Of a stretch of 64,000 bases of DNA, positions 22,148 to 33,459 are shown one piece after another; the stretch's first letter is position 1, and every line of letters starts with the position of its first letter. The position numbers and the translations under genes were made by a program. The stretch is from Oreohelix idahoensis (Eukaryota; Mollusca; Gastropoda; Stylommatophora; Oreohelicidae), in contig JAMPIV010019863.1 in assembly GCA_024509875.1 (NCBI GenBank), positions 62,001 through 126,000 of the forward strand. The letters are read 5' to 3'. The notes beneath the pieces were generated by a model. That model had not been told where the DNA came from and did no database searches. It worked only from the letters and a program-made list of their open reading frames with translations.

Positions 22148-23763
22148 CTACTCGTCAAAAGTCAAGGGCCACTTAGAAAAACCTTGGTTGAAACCATAAA
22201 ACAAATCTGATATAAACGTAATTGGTATCTCTCAAAACGGGATTTATTGAATACCAAATTGACATGTCACGTAAAGAAATTGAAACACACACTCAAACGC
22301 AATGAAGCTGTGAAGTGTGTCACCCACATTTTCAAACGTCACACAATAGATATGGGACAAATAGACATTTCAAAATCGGGTATGACCACCGTTTGCAGCA
22401 AGGCATTCAAGACAGCGTAGACGCATCGAGTCGACAAGGGTCCGAAGAGTATCCTGAGGAACAGCTTGCCATTCCTGAAGCAGAAATGCAGTCAGCTGTG
22501 CAACATCCATTGGCAGGGGGTGATTTGTTGACAATCTTCGACCAAGGACATCCAAGAGGTGCTCAATCGGAGAAAGGTCAGGTGAATGAGCTGGCCACGC
22601 CATCCTGATGATCCCATATTGCTGAATAAACTCATTCACCACACGAGCTCGATGGGGTCGAGCGTTATCATCTTGGAGGATGGCATTATCACCTATGGCC
22701 TCCAGAGCAGGCTGAACAATTGGTCTCAAGATTTCGTTCTGGTATCTTGGGCCGGTAAAGTTGCCTTGGATGACGTAGAGTGGGGTACTGCCGTGTCTGT
22801 AGAAGCCTTCCTAGACCATGACAGAACCCCTACCATAACGATCCACCTCTCGAATTGTGTTATCATTAAATCGCTCTCCTGGTCGTCTCCAAACTCGAAT
22901 CCTGCCATCATTGAATGACACAGTGAAGCGAGATTCACCAGTGAAGAGAACTTGACTCCATTGTTGCCTTGTCCATCGGATGTGCTCGCGACACCAAGCA
23001 ACACGGGCTCTACGATGAGCAGGAGTAAGAGGGATTCTGACTGCAGGACGTCGAGCAGCCAGTCCAAATGCATGTAAACGTCTGCGAATGGTGCTTTGAC
23101 TGACATTAACGTTTACAGTTTGTCTCAGCTGACATCTTAGAGTAGAACAAGTCAATGTTCGATGGCGCAGGGCTGACAACAAGAGGTACCGGTCATCATG
23201 TCTATTGGTGCATCTAGGGCGACCTGGCCGGTGGCGATCCTCCACACTTCCTGTGGCCTGAAATCTCTCCAAAATTCTTTGGATAGTAGAGTGTGACACT
23301 GCAAGCCGTCTAGCAACCTCACGGACAAATAAACCTCCTTCAACCCACGCTATAGCCCTCATTCTTTGTAAGGTGTCAAGACTTCTCGGTGGCATGGTTT
23401 TTGCAGGTGATGAAACTACCCTAAGTCTGTTGATTGTAAAACAAATTAAGAGTGAACTCTGTTCACGAAAAGTCGCCATTGCACGTGGAATGTCAATCAG
23501 CACGATTACTTCACCTGTTTGGTTCTACGGAAGTTTGAAAAAAAAAAACAGATTAAAAATGTGAATTTATGGTCAGCAAACCAAATTGCACGTGATCACC
23601 ATGGTTGTCGGTGAGTTGTTTTTATGCTTAACGTGCATAGAGGACTGTCAGAGGAAGATATTGCACCCAGTTTTACTAAAAACTTCCTTCATTTAATCAT
23701 TCTATGCGCTTATATAAAAGTGTATTGAAAATAATAGGGTGGCCCTTGACTTTTGACGAGTAG
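22148..23763 (-). mobile_element. Tc1/mariner-type DNA transposon inserted in Gypsy-2
   Basis: A 1616-bp element bounded by perfect 25-bp inverted repeats (CTACTCGTCAAAAGTCAAGG... at 22148-22172 and its complement at 23739-23763) and flanked by TA on each side (22146-22147, 23764-23765), the standard Tc1 target duplication. Removing it restores one continuous Gypsy-2 frame, which confirms the borders. Confidence 0.92.
22370..23395 (-). pseudogene. Tc1-like transposase (DD34E), inactive
   Basis: The start is ATG 23393-23395 (MPPRSLDTLQRMRA); an upstream in-frame extension to 23503 is unlikely to be coding. The N-terminal paired-type helix-turn-helix is visible in VREVARRLAVSHSTIQRIL, with a GRPR hook nearby. 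The catalytic domain has DDNARPHRA (second Asp) and SPDLSPIEHL (Glu). Two defects are seen: the first catalytic motif reads LFTGESRF, where the family has an Asp in place of the Gly, and a TAG at 22811-22813 lies after YGRGSVMV. Length without the stop is about 340 residues, normal for Tc1. Confidence 0.9.
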
Positions 23764-23765
23764 TA

Positions 23766-24245
23766 GATGACAACACCAAAGATATTAATGTCATAAGTTC
23801 CCACCAATATGATACTAGTACGGAAAAAAACCACATGGACGCACCACCCCCCGATAATACAAACGAGATAGAGAAATATGATTTCAGAGCAAAACAGAAT
23901 AAAGACCCAGAACTCATAACAACCATGAAGCATATAGTTGACGATCCATCCAAAGTCAAGCATTTTACGATTCTGCCATACGATGACACCTTGTACAGAA
24001 TAGATGAAAATTCGGAAGGTAGATTGCAAAAGTGCGTGCCGAAATATATAGTGCCCGCCATACTTACACAGTTTCATGATCAGAAGGGCCATGTCGGCAG
24101 GGACAAGACGATTGATATAGTGAAGAGACGATACAACTGGACAACGATGTACAAAGATATCACTGATTATGTGGCGACTTGCAAAGTTTGCAAAATAAGA
24201 AATATGCGTCCAACAAAAGCTCCAACACAGGAAATGACCTATCTA
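23766..24245 (+). pseudogene. Gypsy-2 linker and integrase zinc finger
   Basis: The Gypsy-2 frame resumes directly after the Tc1 element and its TA. It runs through a Pro/Asp-rich linker (APPPDNTNEIEKYD) to the HHCC finger, seen as HDQKGHVGRD with two His, then CKVC. The frame is lost near 24245 by a single small indel; the integrase core follows in the next frame. The copy of this segment is otherwise free of stops. Confidence 0.82.
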
Positions 24246-26047
24246 ATTTTCCAATGGAGACGGTCAGTATAGACATTTCAGGACCGTATCCACTTACACA
24301 GTCTGGAAACAGATATATTTTACACATTGTGGATCAGTATAGCGTTTGGCCCGAGTCGTATCCTATGAAGGATGTCACATCAGCCACCGTGACAGAGTTC
24401 TTCTTACAGGAATTCGTACCCAGGCATGGCTGCCCCAAAAGTATAATTTCTGATAACGGAAAACAGTTTATCGGCGAACCCTTCAAGGCCATGTTGAAAA
24501 AGTTCAACATCAAACATACCACTACGAGTTACCATAGGCCCCAGGCAAACGGAAGGAATGAGCGCATGCATTCCACCATGCATGACGTCATCGCTAAGTA
24601 TATCCAGGGGAATACTCAATATTGGGACCTCTATCTGATTCAGGCACTGGAAGCTATTCGCGTAAACACGAACGAAACGACAGGACTCTCTCCTTTTTAT
24701 ATGTTATACGGTAGAGAGCCAACTTTTCCGCTAGTTAACTTATTGCAGCCCCAACGCAAGTATACAGGCGAAAACCCCATAGAAATTATAATTCGTGAGA
24801 AATATAAAGCCCATCAGATAGCCCATCGCAATGGCACTAAAGCGTACGAGAAACGACAACGAATTCACGATAAGAACGCAACTCTTGAGACATTCCAAGT
24901 AGGTGAACCTGTTTACTACAGAAAGCACATTAGAAATTCCAAGTTTGACAATCGCTGGATCGACGGATTCAAAATACTCGAGCAAACTTCTCCCACGAAT
25001 TATATTTTGTGGAAAGAAGAAAATAACCAGACACAGAAGGCGCACGTTACACAGATAAAGAAAGATGACCATAGGCCCATACTGAAACCTAAAGTTACCA
25101 CGGGCAGACAACGTAGAAAAGCCACCATGTATTATCTATCATCCAGTACGACATCTAATAGTACGTTAGATGAGGACGATGTGGAAGCAGAAAGAACAGA
25201 CAACATACCAAGTCCATTGGATGACGCTCTTCATCGATTACGAAGATATCGTGAAAACTCCTCAAGTGAAGAAGATATACCACCTGTAGAACTTCGTGAA
25301 AGACTGGTTTACCGTGATGATAGATTACAACAGGAACTACAAACCAACTCCGAGACCAGTAGAAATAGTAGCATACAGTCACCCACAACAACTCCGAAAC
25401 AAGTATACTACAGATCTGAACAGCCCACAACCAGTCATCAACAGCCCAACTCATCTTGGAGTAGTTCGGATGGTATACCTTTAAAGCAACGTCAAGAACA
25501 CTCACAGTGGAGCAGTGCTGATAATGTCTCACTTCAACAGTTTCGGGAGAGAATGGTAGACCAGCCGCAAAACCCCCCGAACACCAACGTTCGGCTACAA
25601 ATAGAAGCAGAATCAGACTCTGAATCTGTGTATCACACTACTGATACAGAGAACGATATAGTACTTTCACCACCACGACAAGAAGAGTCAGATATTGACA
25701 CTTTAAGCGCCCCTAGCAAATCTGACAGTACAGATGGCGAACTCCAAATCGACATCAGGTCGACAGCCAAAAGACCATATACATCATCATCAGATGATTC
25801 ACCACGTATCGCAAAGTACAGCAGACTCCCGCAGGAGCACTTCCGTTATAAAGTCATGAGAAAGCGACGCCAGACGAAAACGAACAAGTCAAAAGGAACT
25901 CTACAACCCATTCCTCCATCACAGTCTATTACATCCTCTATGCGAGCAACGTGTAACACAGCTACCATTTCTTCGCCTCCGCAAGCTTACGAAAGTAGAC
26001 TCTCAGAGCGAGCAATAGCGCTTTTAGAAATCGCTAAACTACTTTAA
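24246..26047 (+). pseudogene. Gypsy-2 integrase with long Ser/Gln-rich tail
   Basis: The frame (open from 24179) carries the rve core: VSIDISGPYPL (Asp), SIISDNGKQF (Asp) and GRNERMHSTM (Glu), then GLSPFYMLYGREPTFPL and a GPY/F-like segment WIDGFKILEQTSPTNYIL. After this, about 300 residues of low-complexity Ser, Gln, Glu, Asp and Arg follow (for example SSDGIPLKQRQEHSQWSS, PYTSSSDDSPRIAKYSR), much longer than a usual integrase C-terminus. There is no chromodomain and no signal peptide or membrane segment that would suggest an env gene. It ends in TAA at 26047. Core and tail are one uninterrupted frame of 600 codons. Confidence 0.83.
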
Positions 26048-27276
26048 ATTTAGCGAAGGCGTTCCCTCTTCATAACGCCCAACTGATATGATACTTCCCT
26101 CATCATAAGTATCCAACGTAGCACGTACTCTTCTCTACACAGTACGCGACAGTGTTTACTAATATTATTGTTTCCTTTCAGGTCCACAGAACAAGACTTA
26201 CTCAAGCACGTTTCTCGAACTAAGATGACCTTTGAAGCTCACGCAGGCATGCTAAAACTTTATCGCATACCCACATTTTTTTTCCTCGCACCAGTGAATT
26301 TATAGGTCAGTTTCGACCAGCCCATTAACATTCTTTTAAACCCCACTGTGCTGTAACCGAGATTTTCATCATGCTGACGTGCCTTAAGAGAACATTAGAA
26401 AATACTGTAGTGCACAGTGACGATTAAAGCCCAGCACCAGAGACTAGAACTTTGTAAACATTTTACTATTGTAGCACAGAACCCGGTGCATCCAAACATT
26501 ACATTGTTTACAAGCATTTATGTCGGCATACCAATTGAAGGACAAGGTTACTAAATGTCAACGCGACACTAAGTAAATTGTGTTGAGCCCTATGAGGACT
26601 GACCTTATTATGTTCATTTTCATGATTGTTGTAAATAATTTGTTTTTTACTTTCTCATATATGCAGAGTTTTGACTTCTATGAGATTGTTAGGAAGACAT
26701 CAACGTTTTTATTTGTTTTTTGTGTGGTTTGGTTGAACCATGTTTATTGATTGAACTCATAACAGAGCATTGTTCTGAGCAATAAGAGAGTTGTTATGAC
26801 AGACACCTGACTATAACTCAGACTGTAATGTGCATTCACAGCCACAGATCTGTCGGGCACAGTAAGCAGCCAATAATGTCATCTATTTCTTTACCGCTCC
26901 CTCGGCATCCAGACTACCATCAGCTTGATCGTTAGAATTGCTATTTCTAGTTCTGTTGTTAACACTTTTGTCTTTACTGACATACACAGTCAAGAAAGAA
27001 CATTGTAGTCGGGTTCATGATTGATGATTTTTTTATATTAAACCAAGCGAAGCAGACCATATATGATAGGTGTATGCCATCTTAGTCGAAGAGTCTGTTA
27101 TAAATTATTCACCTTCCATAATTAACTGTTAAGATTTTGTTTTACAGTTAATTTGTTTATATTGTGTTGATTTTATGAAGGTATCCATTAATGTATGTAT
27201 ACATGCACCATATATCTACGAGAGCTTCTGTGTAACGAACATGTTCGTATAGCGAATATGTAAGATATTTTTTTTA
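26048..27276. other. Non-coding; possible 3' UTR/LTR of Gypsy-2
   Basis: AT-rich sequence without an ORF of note. A 3' LTR of Gypsy-2 may be present but has no partner in the window, so its limits cannot be set. Confidence 0.4.
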
Positions 27277-29606
27277 GCAGAAGCTGGTCATATGTAACAC
27301 CTTTTTTGAACACCACCCAAGGAAATTATACACATGGAAAAGCCCAGGAGATGTAACACGAAATCAAATCGACTATATCATGATAAAACATAGATTTAAG
27401 AACAGTGTCACAAGTGCAAAGACACATCCTGGCTTCGACATAAATTCAGATCACAATCCAGTCGTCATCAAAGTAAATATAAAGCTGAAAAGAGCAGGAA
27501 ACAGAAGACAGCAAGAACCCCAGATAGAAATATCAGCGCTGAAACAACCAGATATAAAACAGAAATATTTAATCGATGTCAAAAATAAATATCAACAGTT
27601 ATTGACAGAAAGCATGGAGCAGTATAGAAGAGAAAACCCAGAAGAAAAAGCAACCGCAAAATGGGAATGCTTAAAAACAAGCATACAATCAACAAATGCA
27701 AATTTACCTAAAAAGGAGTCTGAGAAAAATCAAATTTGGATGACAGATGACATCTTGAATAAAATGGCAGAAAGAAAGAAAGCAAAAAAACACTCCAGAA
27801 TATAAAACAATGACATACGTACTATGTGTAGAGAAGCAAAAGAACGGTGGATAGAAACAAAATGCAAGGAAATAGAAGACTTGGAAGCAAAGCACATGAC
27901 AAGAGATATGCATGAAGAAATAAAGAAATTATCAAATCAGTCGCGGTTTGCACAAGGAGGAAGCTGTATCAAAAACAAAAATGGTGTAATATTACTTGAT
28001 GAGAAAGACATATCAAACAGATGGGCAGAATACGTAAAAGAACTATTCGAGGACAACAGAGGTAAAAAAAAAACCATCACCAGATTCTAATGAAGGCCCA
28101 AACATTCTCAGATCAGAAGTAGAGAATGCCATTCATGTGATACAAAAAGGAAAATCAGCAGGCATGGATAACATAAAAATTGAAATGATAGAGGCTCTGG
28201 AGAGCTTTGGTATAGATACAATCACAGAAATATGCAACGATATATACAATACAGGATATACTGTATACCACACGACATGAAGACATCAGTTTTCATAACA
28301 TTGCCCAAAAAACCAAATGCAACAGAATGTTCAGACTTCAGAACAATCAGCCAGATGAGTCATGCAATTAAGATACTGCTCAAAATCATACAGGAAAGAA
28401 TAAAAAGTAAAGTAGACAGCGAAATCCAAGAAGAACAGTTTGGTTTTAGACGGAACAGCGGAACAAGAGAGGCAATATTTTGCCTAAGAATATTAGCAGA
28501 AAAATATACAGAGGTCCAAAAAAGTATGTATATGTGCTTCGTTGACTATAAGAAGGCTTTTGAGAGTCCATCATGAGAAAATAATTGAATGCCTCGAAGA
28601 CATAGGTATTGATGGAAAAGATATAAGAATACTCAGTAACCTTTATTGGGAGCAAAATGCCACAGTAAGATCGGGAAGGAATTATTCACCATACATAGAC
28701 ATAAAAAGAGGTGTCAGACAAGGTTTTGTGCTGTCCCCCTGCCTATTTAATTTATAACCCGAAAAAATTTTCAAACAGATACAGGAAATACCAGGACTGA
28801 ACATCAGTGGAAGGTCAATAAACAACCTTAGATATGCAGATGATACAGTGTTGTTAGCTGAAAGCGAACAGGAGTTACAAGAACTAGTGAAGCAAGTGAA
28901 CAGTATAAGTCATGAATATGGACTGGACATTAATATTGAGAAAACAAAAACTATGATAATTAGCAAAACAGACGATAAACCCACATTAAAGATAAGCGTA
29001 AATGGGAAAATCCTGGAACAAGTCAAGAGCTACGTATATCTTGGTCATATAATAACAGAAGATGGCAGATGTGAAACAGAAATCAAGAAGAGAATAGGAA
29101 TGGCCAAAGCTACATTCAACAACATGAAACATATACTGACATCCAAACAGTTATCTCACAAATTAAAACTGAGAATCATAAAGTGTTATATATATTCTGC
29201 ATTTCTGTATGGTGCAGAAACATGGACGATGAATAAGCATTTAGAACAAAGAATTGAGGCTCTTGAAATGTGGATATATAGAAGAATGGGGCGTATCTCA
29301 TGGAAAGAGATGAAAACAAATAAGGAGGTCCTAGAAAATCTTGGTCTGAAAAGAGAACTAATGAGGGAGGTCAAAGTTCGGCAGCTAAAATACTTTAGCC
29401 ACATAAAAAGGCATAACACCTTGCAGAAGACCATAACAGAAGGGAGAGTTGAAGGCAAACGTGCAAGGGGAAGACAGCGCTATAAGTGGGAAGATAACAT
29501 CAAGAGATGGACAGGAAAGAGTCTATCAGAGTGCACCACCAAGACAAGAGACAGAAGACGTTGGAGATCCATTACAGCCAAACTTCGTTGTGGAGATGGC
29601 AACTGA
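27277..29606 (+). pseudogene. LINE-C endonuclease (C-terminus) and reverse transcriptase, multiply broken
   Basis: Endonuclease end: SPGDVTRNQIDYIMI and SDHNPVVIKV (27340-27480). RT pieces follow in changing frames: 27824-28090 (KERWIETKCKEIEDLE), about 28095-28250 (GKSAGMDNIKIEMIEALE), 28232-28576 (EEQFGFRRNSGTREAIF, CFVDYKKAF), 28542-28757 (RGVRQGFVLSPCLFNL) and 28848-29606. The active site appears just before the last ORF as RYADDTVLLAES. The last 252 residues are open: EYGLDINIEKTKTMII, YLGHIITEDG, FLYGAETWTMNK and a basic GRVEGKRARGRQRYKWED end. At least three frameshifts and one TAA (28755-28757) show that it is dead. Confidence 0.85.
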
Positions 29607-29620
29607 TGATGATAACATTC
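27277..29620 (+). mobile_element. LINE-C, 5'-truncated non-LTR retrotransposon
   Basis: Homology starts inside the endonuclease C-terminus (KLVICNTFFEHHPRKLYTW) at about 27277 and continues through RT to the stop at 29604-29606, with a short TGATGATGAT tail at about 29605-29614. The 5' truncation is typical of target-primed reverse transcription. I found no clear target site duplication. It is a different family from LINE-B and the (TAAG)n LINE. Confidence 0.82.
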
Positions 29621-30431
29621 TATTCTTTTTGTTGGTTGAGTAATTTTTTTTAAGGTTGTAAATAAACCTTGTTATATGACTCAGCCGAGTTATGCAGATT
29701 GGTCGAATGATTTGAATGGGAAAAAAATTACAACACAGTTAGAAGTACACCACTATAGCACCTTAACACCATCAATTCGAGAGAAGAACGAACCTGCTAC
29801 ATTCCACAAGAATCTACATCTCTAGCGGGAAGCTAGTAATAACACTTGATGGACATTTATTGAAAAAGTAGAATTAGAGAACACGGTCACATAGTGATAA
29901 TTTGGTACCGTGCCCTGTCACAGGATCAAGTCATCCCATTTGATGTGTAGTCTTCGCTACAGAAATAATACAGGGAGTATTATTAATTAAATGTCAGAAT
30001 ATTTACGCCGCCAAATCTATGGCTGTTCTTTACCGGATGACCGACATACGGCATCGCGTGTAAACAGTCAGACCTTTTGACGATAAAGGAAAATATACAG
30101 GAGACTGTATTGGACTGCACAAACTTGATGTTAATTGATTGATGCCATGAATGTATTTGAACGTCTCGTGCAAATAAACTGTATATGTAGATTGTGGACT
30201 CAACCCACACCTTGTTATCGAATGAATCAAGTTGGATTGGATTATAATTTCCCCCATTCGCACATTCCAACATCAGTACGATAATCAACCAAAATCAAGA
30301 ACAATGATAATGAAAAGGCAGGAAAAGAAACAAATGATTAAAAGAATCCTTTTCCGCCAAGCCGAGCTTCACAGCGGAAGATACAGATAACTCAGATTGT
30401 TACAACCTGGGACCCGACAAAACGTCGTGCC
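29621..30431. other. Non-coding, nothing recognised
   Basis: Short ORFs only, on either strand, with no family motif. No repeat shared with the rest of the window was seen. Confidence 0.4.
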
Positions 30432-30528
30432 CAGTGGCGTACTAAGGGGGATGCGAGGGAGCAGTCCGGCCCGGGTGACAGCCAGGACGGGGGTGCCATT
30501 GGGCACTAGTATGATAGTACTTACTGTT
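30432..30528 (+). mobile_element. Possible hAT-like transposon end
   Basis: CAGTGGCGTACTAAGGGGG followed by GCCCGGGTGACAGCC resembles the conserved ends of many animal hAT elements (CAGTGGCG..., GC-rich). The LINE-B insertion starts immediately after, and across it (53744-53830) a GC-rich stretch CCGCACGGGGTGCC could be the continuation. No second terminal repeat or 8-bp duplication was found. Confidence 0.35.
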
Positions 30529-30540
30529 AAAAATATACTT
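30529..30540. repeat. Target site duplication of LINE-B (left copy)
   Basis: AAAAATATACTT, identical to 53732-53743. The pair brackets LINE-B and everything nested in it. Confidence 0.88.
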
Positions 30541-30571
30541 CTTGATCCTTAGCCGCCGACCGTCAAAGCAG

Positions 30572-31271
30572 TCAGTGGCCATCACGCCTAGTGGCGTCTT
30601 GTAGGGCAACAACAAATTGATTCCACTTTGCTCGGTCGGTGGCCATCCTTCGTACAGTGCCCCAACTCTGGTTCATTCTTTGCATCTCAGCCTCCACAGT
30701 CCTCCGCCAGGTTGTTTTTGGTCGGCCTCTCTTTCGTTTTCCTTCAGGGGTCCAAAGCATAGCTGTTCTTGTGATGGCATCGGGGTCTCTTCTGAGGACA
30801 TGACCAACCCAGTTCCAGCGTCTGCTAGCTATGATGGTGTGCATGTCCTCTTGCTTGCTACGAGTAAGCAGATCTTGGTTAGTGATGGTATTCGGCCAAA
30901 AGATTCGGTGAATTTTTCTTTGGCATGTTGTGTGAAAAGAGGACAATTTCGACATTTCCTTCTCTGTAGCTCTCCAGCATTCCGCACCATAGAGAAGCAC
31001 AGAAAACACACAGCTCTGATATAATCTTAATTTTGTGCTTGTGCTGTATTGGGAGGACTTCCAGATGTTGTTTAGGCTAAAGAAGGCTGTTCTTGCCTTA
31101 TTCATTCTGATGTTGATGTCTTTGCCTGCCCCGCCGTCTGGTGTTACTATGCTTCCTAGGTATGTGAAGGTATCTGTCTGTACCAATTGCTTATTCCTTA
31201 CTTCTTTAAATTGATGTTCAAGCCCACCTGCTGGCTAAACTTATTAAGTCTATCCGTTTTTTCCTGGATGT
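30572..31271 (-). pseudogene. LINE-B reverse transcriptase, C-terminal part
   Basis: This is the continuation of the RT frame broken at 51197. The first about 25 codons (QEKTDRLNKFSQQVGLNIN) match the region after the YADD box; a frameshift near 31204 then moves the frame to 31186-30572. It contains FTYLGSIVTPDGGAG, LLYGAECWRA, WNWVGHVLRRDPD and a basic KRKRGRPKTTWRRTVE segment. Stop at 30572-30574, before a short 3' UTR. Confidence 0.88.
31267..31271. repeat. Target site duplication of Gypsy copy D (left)
   Basis: GATGT, repeated at 51197-51201 directly after the 3' LTR. A 5-bp duplication is normal for Ty3/Gypsy integrase. Confidence 0.88.
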
Positions 31272-32528
31272 TGTGATAAACGAGCGCAAAGGCCTTTTTG
31301 CTCCATCTTTTCCTACATTTTTCATATTGTATTTTCTCCAACATTTGCTCTTTCATCCCATATTTGCGATTTCATCGGGGGAAATAAAGTCCTTTGATTG
31401 AGTCCACATGCCTGACATTATCGTTTGAAGCCCACATTGCATCGTGATAAATCTGGTAAAAACACATCTGGTCATCCTAATCAAACATCTGGGCATGCTG
31501 TAATTTCTGTGACACCACATTGGACGCCCATATTGGCCAGGGGAAAACGTCTCATGCTGTAATGGTGTTATCTTTGGTCGGCCGCGGTTCAGACAAGCGT
31601 TGGTTTACCACATTGGACGCCCAGCTTGGCCAGGTGACTTCCAGAAATATATAATACCGCATAATCTACTAGAGTGAAGCAGTCCAGTTTTTTACCTTGT
31701 GAGGAAGAGATTAATCCCAAAAACGCCTAGCCTAATACACGTGTTTATTCAGAGTGGATGATAATTCAGTTCTGTGATTAATTGTGTTCTTAAAGGATTT
31801 TGCGAAGGGAAAAGAAGGTTAGTAGATCTTATACTTATTAATACATTTTCTTATTTTTGTTTATTTTAACCTCACAGCTAAAATGTGCGGAAGATAAAGT
31901 TTCAAATAATTCTTGGCATAACTGATTAATAAAATCAGAAGATTTTCCTAGAAGATGATAGGATGATAGGAGGTAATTAATAGTTCATACGTCACCTTCA
32001 TCATCATCACAGTCTCCCATGCGCACACACTCTCATGCACAAGATATTTAACATCATTAGAATTGAACTCAGAGAGAGAGAGATGAATAATGAGCAGTAG
32101 TTTAAATGCAAGTCAACCAGTGATGTTAAATGTGAAAAACTTACGAAGACTTTTGTGTGTCTTCAGTTCATCAGAAGTCTGAGTCTACACGCAACGTGTC
32201 TGACGTCTAACCAGAAATAAGTTATCAAAAACGGACATTTGGCTAGCAGAATTCGCCATAAGACATCTTTCATTCCTCAATTAAAAAGGAATATTGTCTC
32301 ACCCACAAGTCAGAAGGTGGACGCAGCATTTTTCGTCACCATATACTGCTTGCTCACAAGTTCAATACAGAGTTATCACAAGTTCAATACAGAGTTATCA
32401 CAAGTTCAATACAGAGTCATCATAAATTCAAATCACTCGAAAGATCATTATTATCTGAAGTCAAGCAAAAGAGCTCAAAAGAGGAATCGCATATTTATAG
32501 CAAGGGCAACATCCTCTTAAGCGCATTC

Positions 32529-32535
32529 TATAAAG
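32529..32535 (+). promoter_or_regulatory. Candidate TATA box in LTR of copy D
   Basis: TATAAAG, also present in the 3' LTR near 50231. The array LTRs have TATGAAG at this point. Transcription start not determined. Confidence 0.4.
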
Positions 32536-33083
32536 CAAACTATATATATATATTTTATGAATCACGACTACATATGCAAGGTTATGAGTCTACATATCAC
32601 TACTGATTCGTGAAGATATCCAGTCTGGCCAGTACCCTCGGGAGATTAGACAACAGACCTTTTGTTCATATGACAGCTATTAACTGTTGATCAACACTAC
32701 AGAGATATACTCAAACAGTGAAGGAATATACTTAGATATCTCGTCAGCGTTCTCCGTACGACAACAGTATTCATCAGAACGTCCTCAGCTTAGAGATACC
32801 CCACTCGACATAACGTATAACAACTTGAGACATTTTATGCATACATGTGAATCCTCATATCTAGGAGAAGCATTTAGAGACACATGGACTGTGTAGAGTA
32901 CTCACCATTTTGGTAACACGTATCATATCACATCATCATTTCACTTTACACCAGTTCATTCTTAATTAACTATTACTTAATTAACTGCAATTTTATTATC
33001 TCATCTGTGTGTTTTGTGTGAATCGTCTTTCACCATCATCACGTTTTAACCATTACTAACCCTATATGTGTGGATATTTCAGT

Positions 33084-33089
33084 AATAAA
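33084..33089 (+). terminator. Candidate poly(A) signal in LTR of copy D
   Basis: AATAAA about 550 bp after the TATA-like box and 350 bp before the LTR end. Conserved in position in the other LTRs. Confidence 0.4.
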
Positions 33090-33441
33090 CCCAACGATCG
33101 TTTGATCATTATCTAGTTTGTTAATGTATCACTCGTGCTGTCGGTGTTACATATTCACCTATAGGAACCTTTCTCTACTCAGATGAGGTTGGGGGCTTTT
33201 TCTTTACGGGATCTAAGGGCAGAAGCTAAGGTCGTGGGGAAACAGAACTCTTTCCATAATTAATTAGAAAACACTATCTAGTGGAAAGCATTCGCATTCC
33301 TGTCTTCTTGTCCCTATCTCGAATAGGTCTTTTTTCTTTCTTAACGAGCCAATTTCTAGAGACCTTATATCTAATATCTCATAGACTATTTCTGGCAAAA
33401 ACTACTGTCGTAGTTGCCCCAGTGACTCACCACATGACAAT

Positions 33442-33459
33442 TGGGGGCTCGTCCGGGAT
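33442..33459 (+). promoter_or_regulatory. Primer binding site, tRNA-Pro
   Basis: TGGGGGCTCGTCCGGGAT lies two bases after the 5' LTR. It is the 18-base site complementary to the 3' end of animal tRNA-Pro, known for example from gammaretroviruses. Similarity to the tRNA continues beyond 18 bases (TAGTGAACCCGG, T-arm) up to about 33471. Confidence 0.93.

Larger units (their letters stand above)
20242..26047 (+). mobile_element. Gypsy-2: conventional Ty3/Gypsy element, 5'-truncated
   Basis: A plus-strand element with pol in the usual Gypsy order: RT, RNase H, HHCC finger, integrase. It starts abruptly at the LTR3 junction, so its 5' LTR and most of gag-protease are absent. A Tc1 transposon (22148-23763) splits it. 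The 3' limit is uncertain: coding ends at 26047 and a 3' LTR may lie within 26048-27276, but I cannot define one without a second copy. Confidence 0.82.
31272..33439 (+). repeat. 5' LTR of Gypsy copy D
   Basis: 2168 bp, TGTGATAAACG to CATGACA. Visible parts: two near 28-bp direct repeats around CCACATTGGACGCCCA (about 31513-31540 and 31608-31635), three tandem copies of ACAAGTTCAATACAGAGTTATC (32353-32425), TATAAAG at 32529-32535, a short TA tract 32541-32553 and AATAAA at 33084-33089. The order of TATA-like box and AATAAA suits U3-R-U5 (inference). A 69-codon ORF at 32687-32896 recurs in all five LTRs but its differences are mainly amino-acid changing. Confidence 0.9.

Noticed and set aside
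24179..26047. Possible env gene in Gypsy-2 downstream of integrase
   Set aside because: The downstream part is in the integrase frame and low-complexity, with no signal peptide, membrane segment or Cys pattern.
32687..32896. 69-codon ORF (MINTTEIYSNSEGIY...) repeated in all five LTRs
   Set aside because: It is present because the LTRs are copies. The differences between LTRs mostly change amino acids (G/E, R/Q, S/P, Y/C), and there is no known domain, so selection on a protein is not supported.
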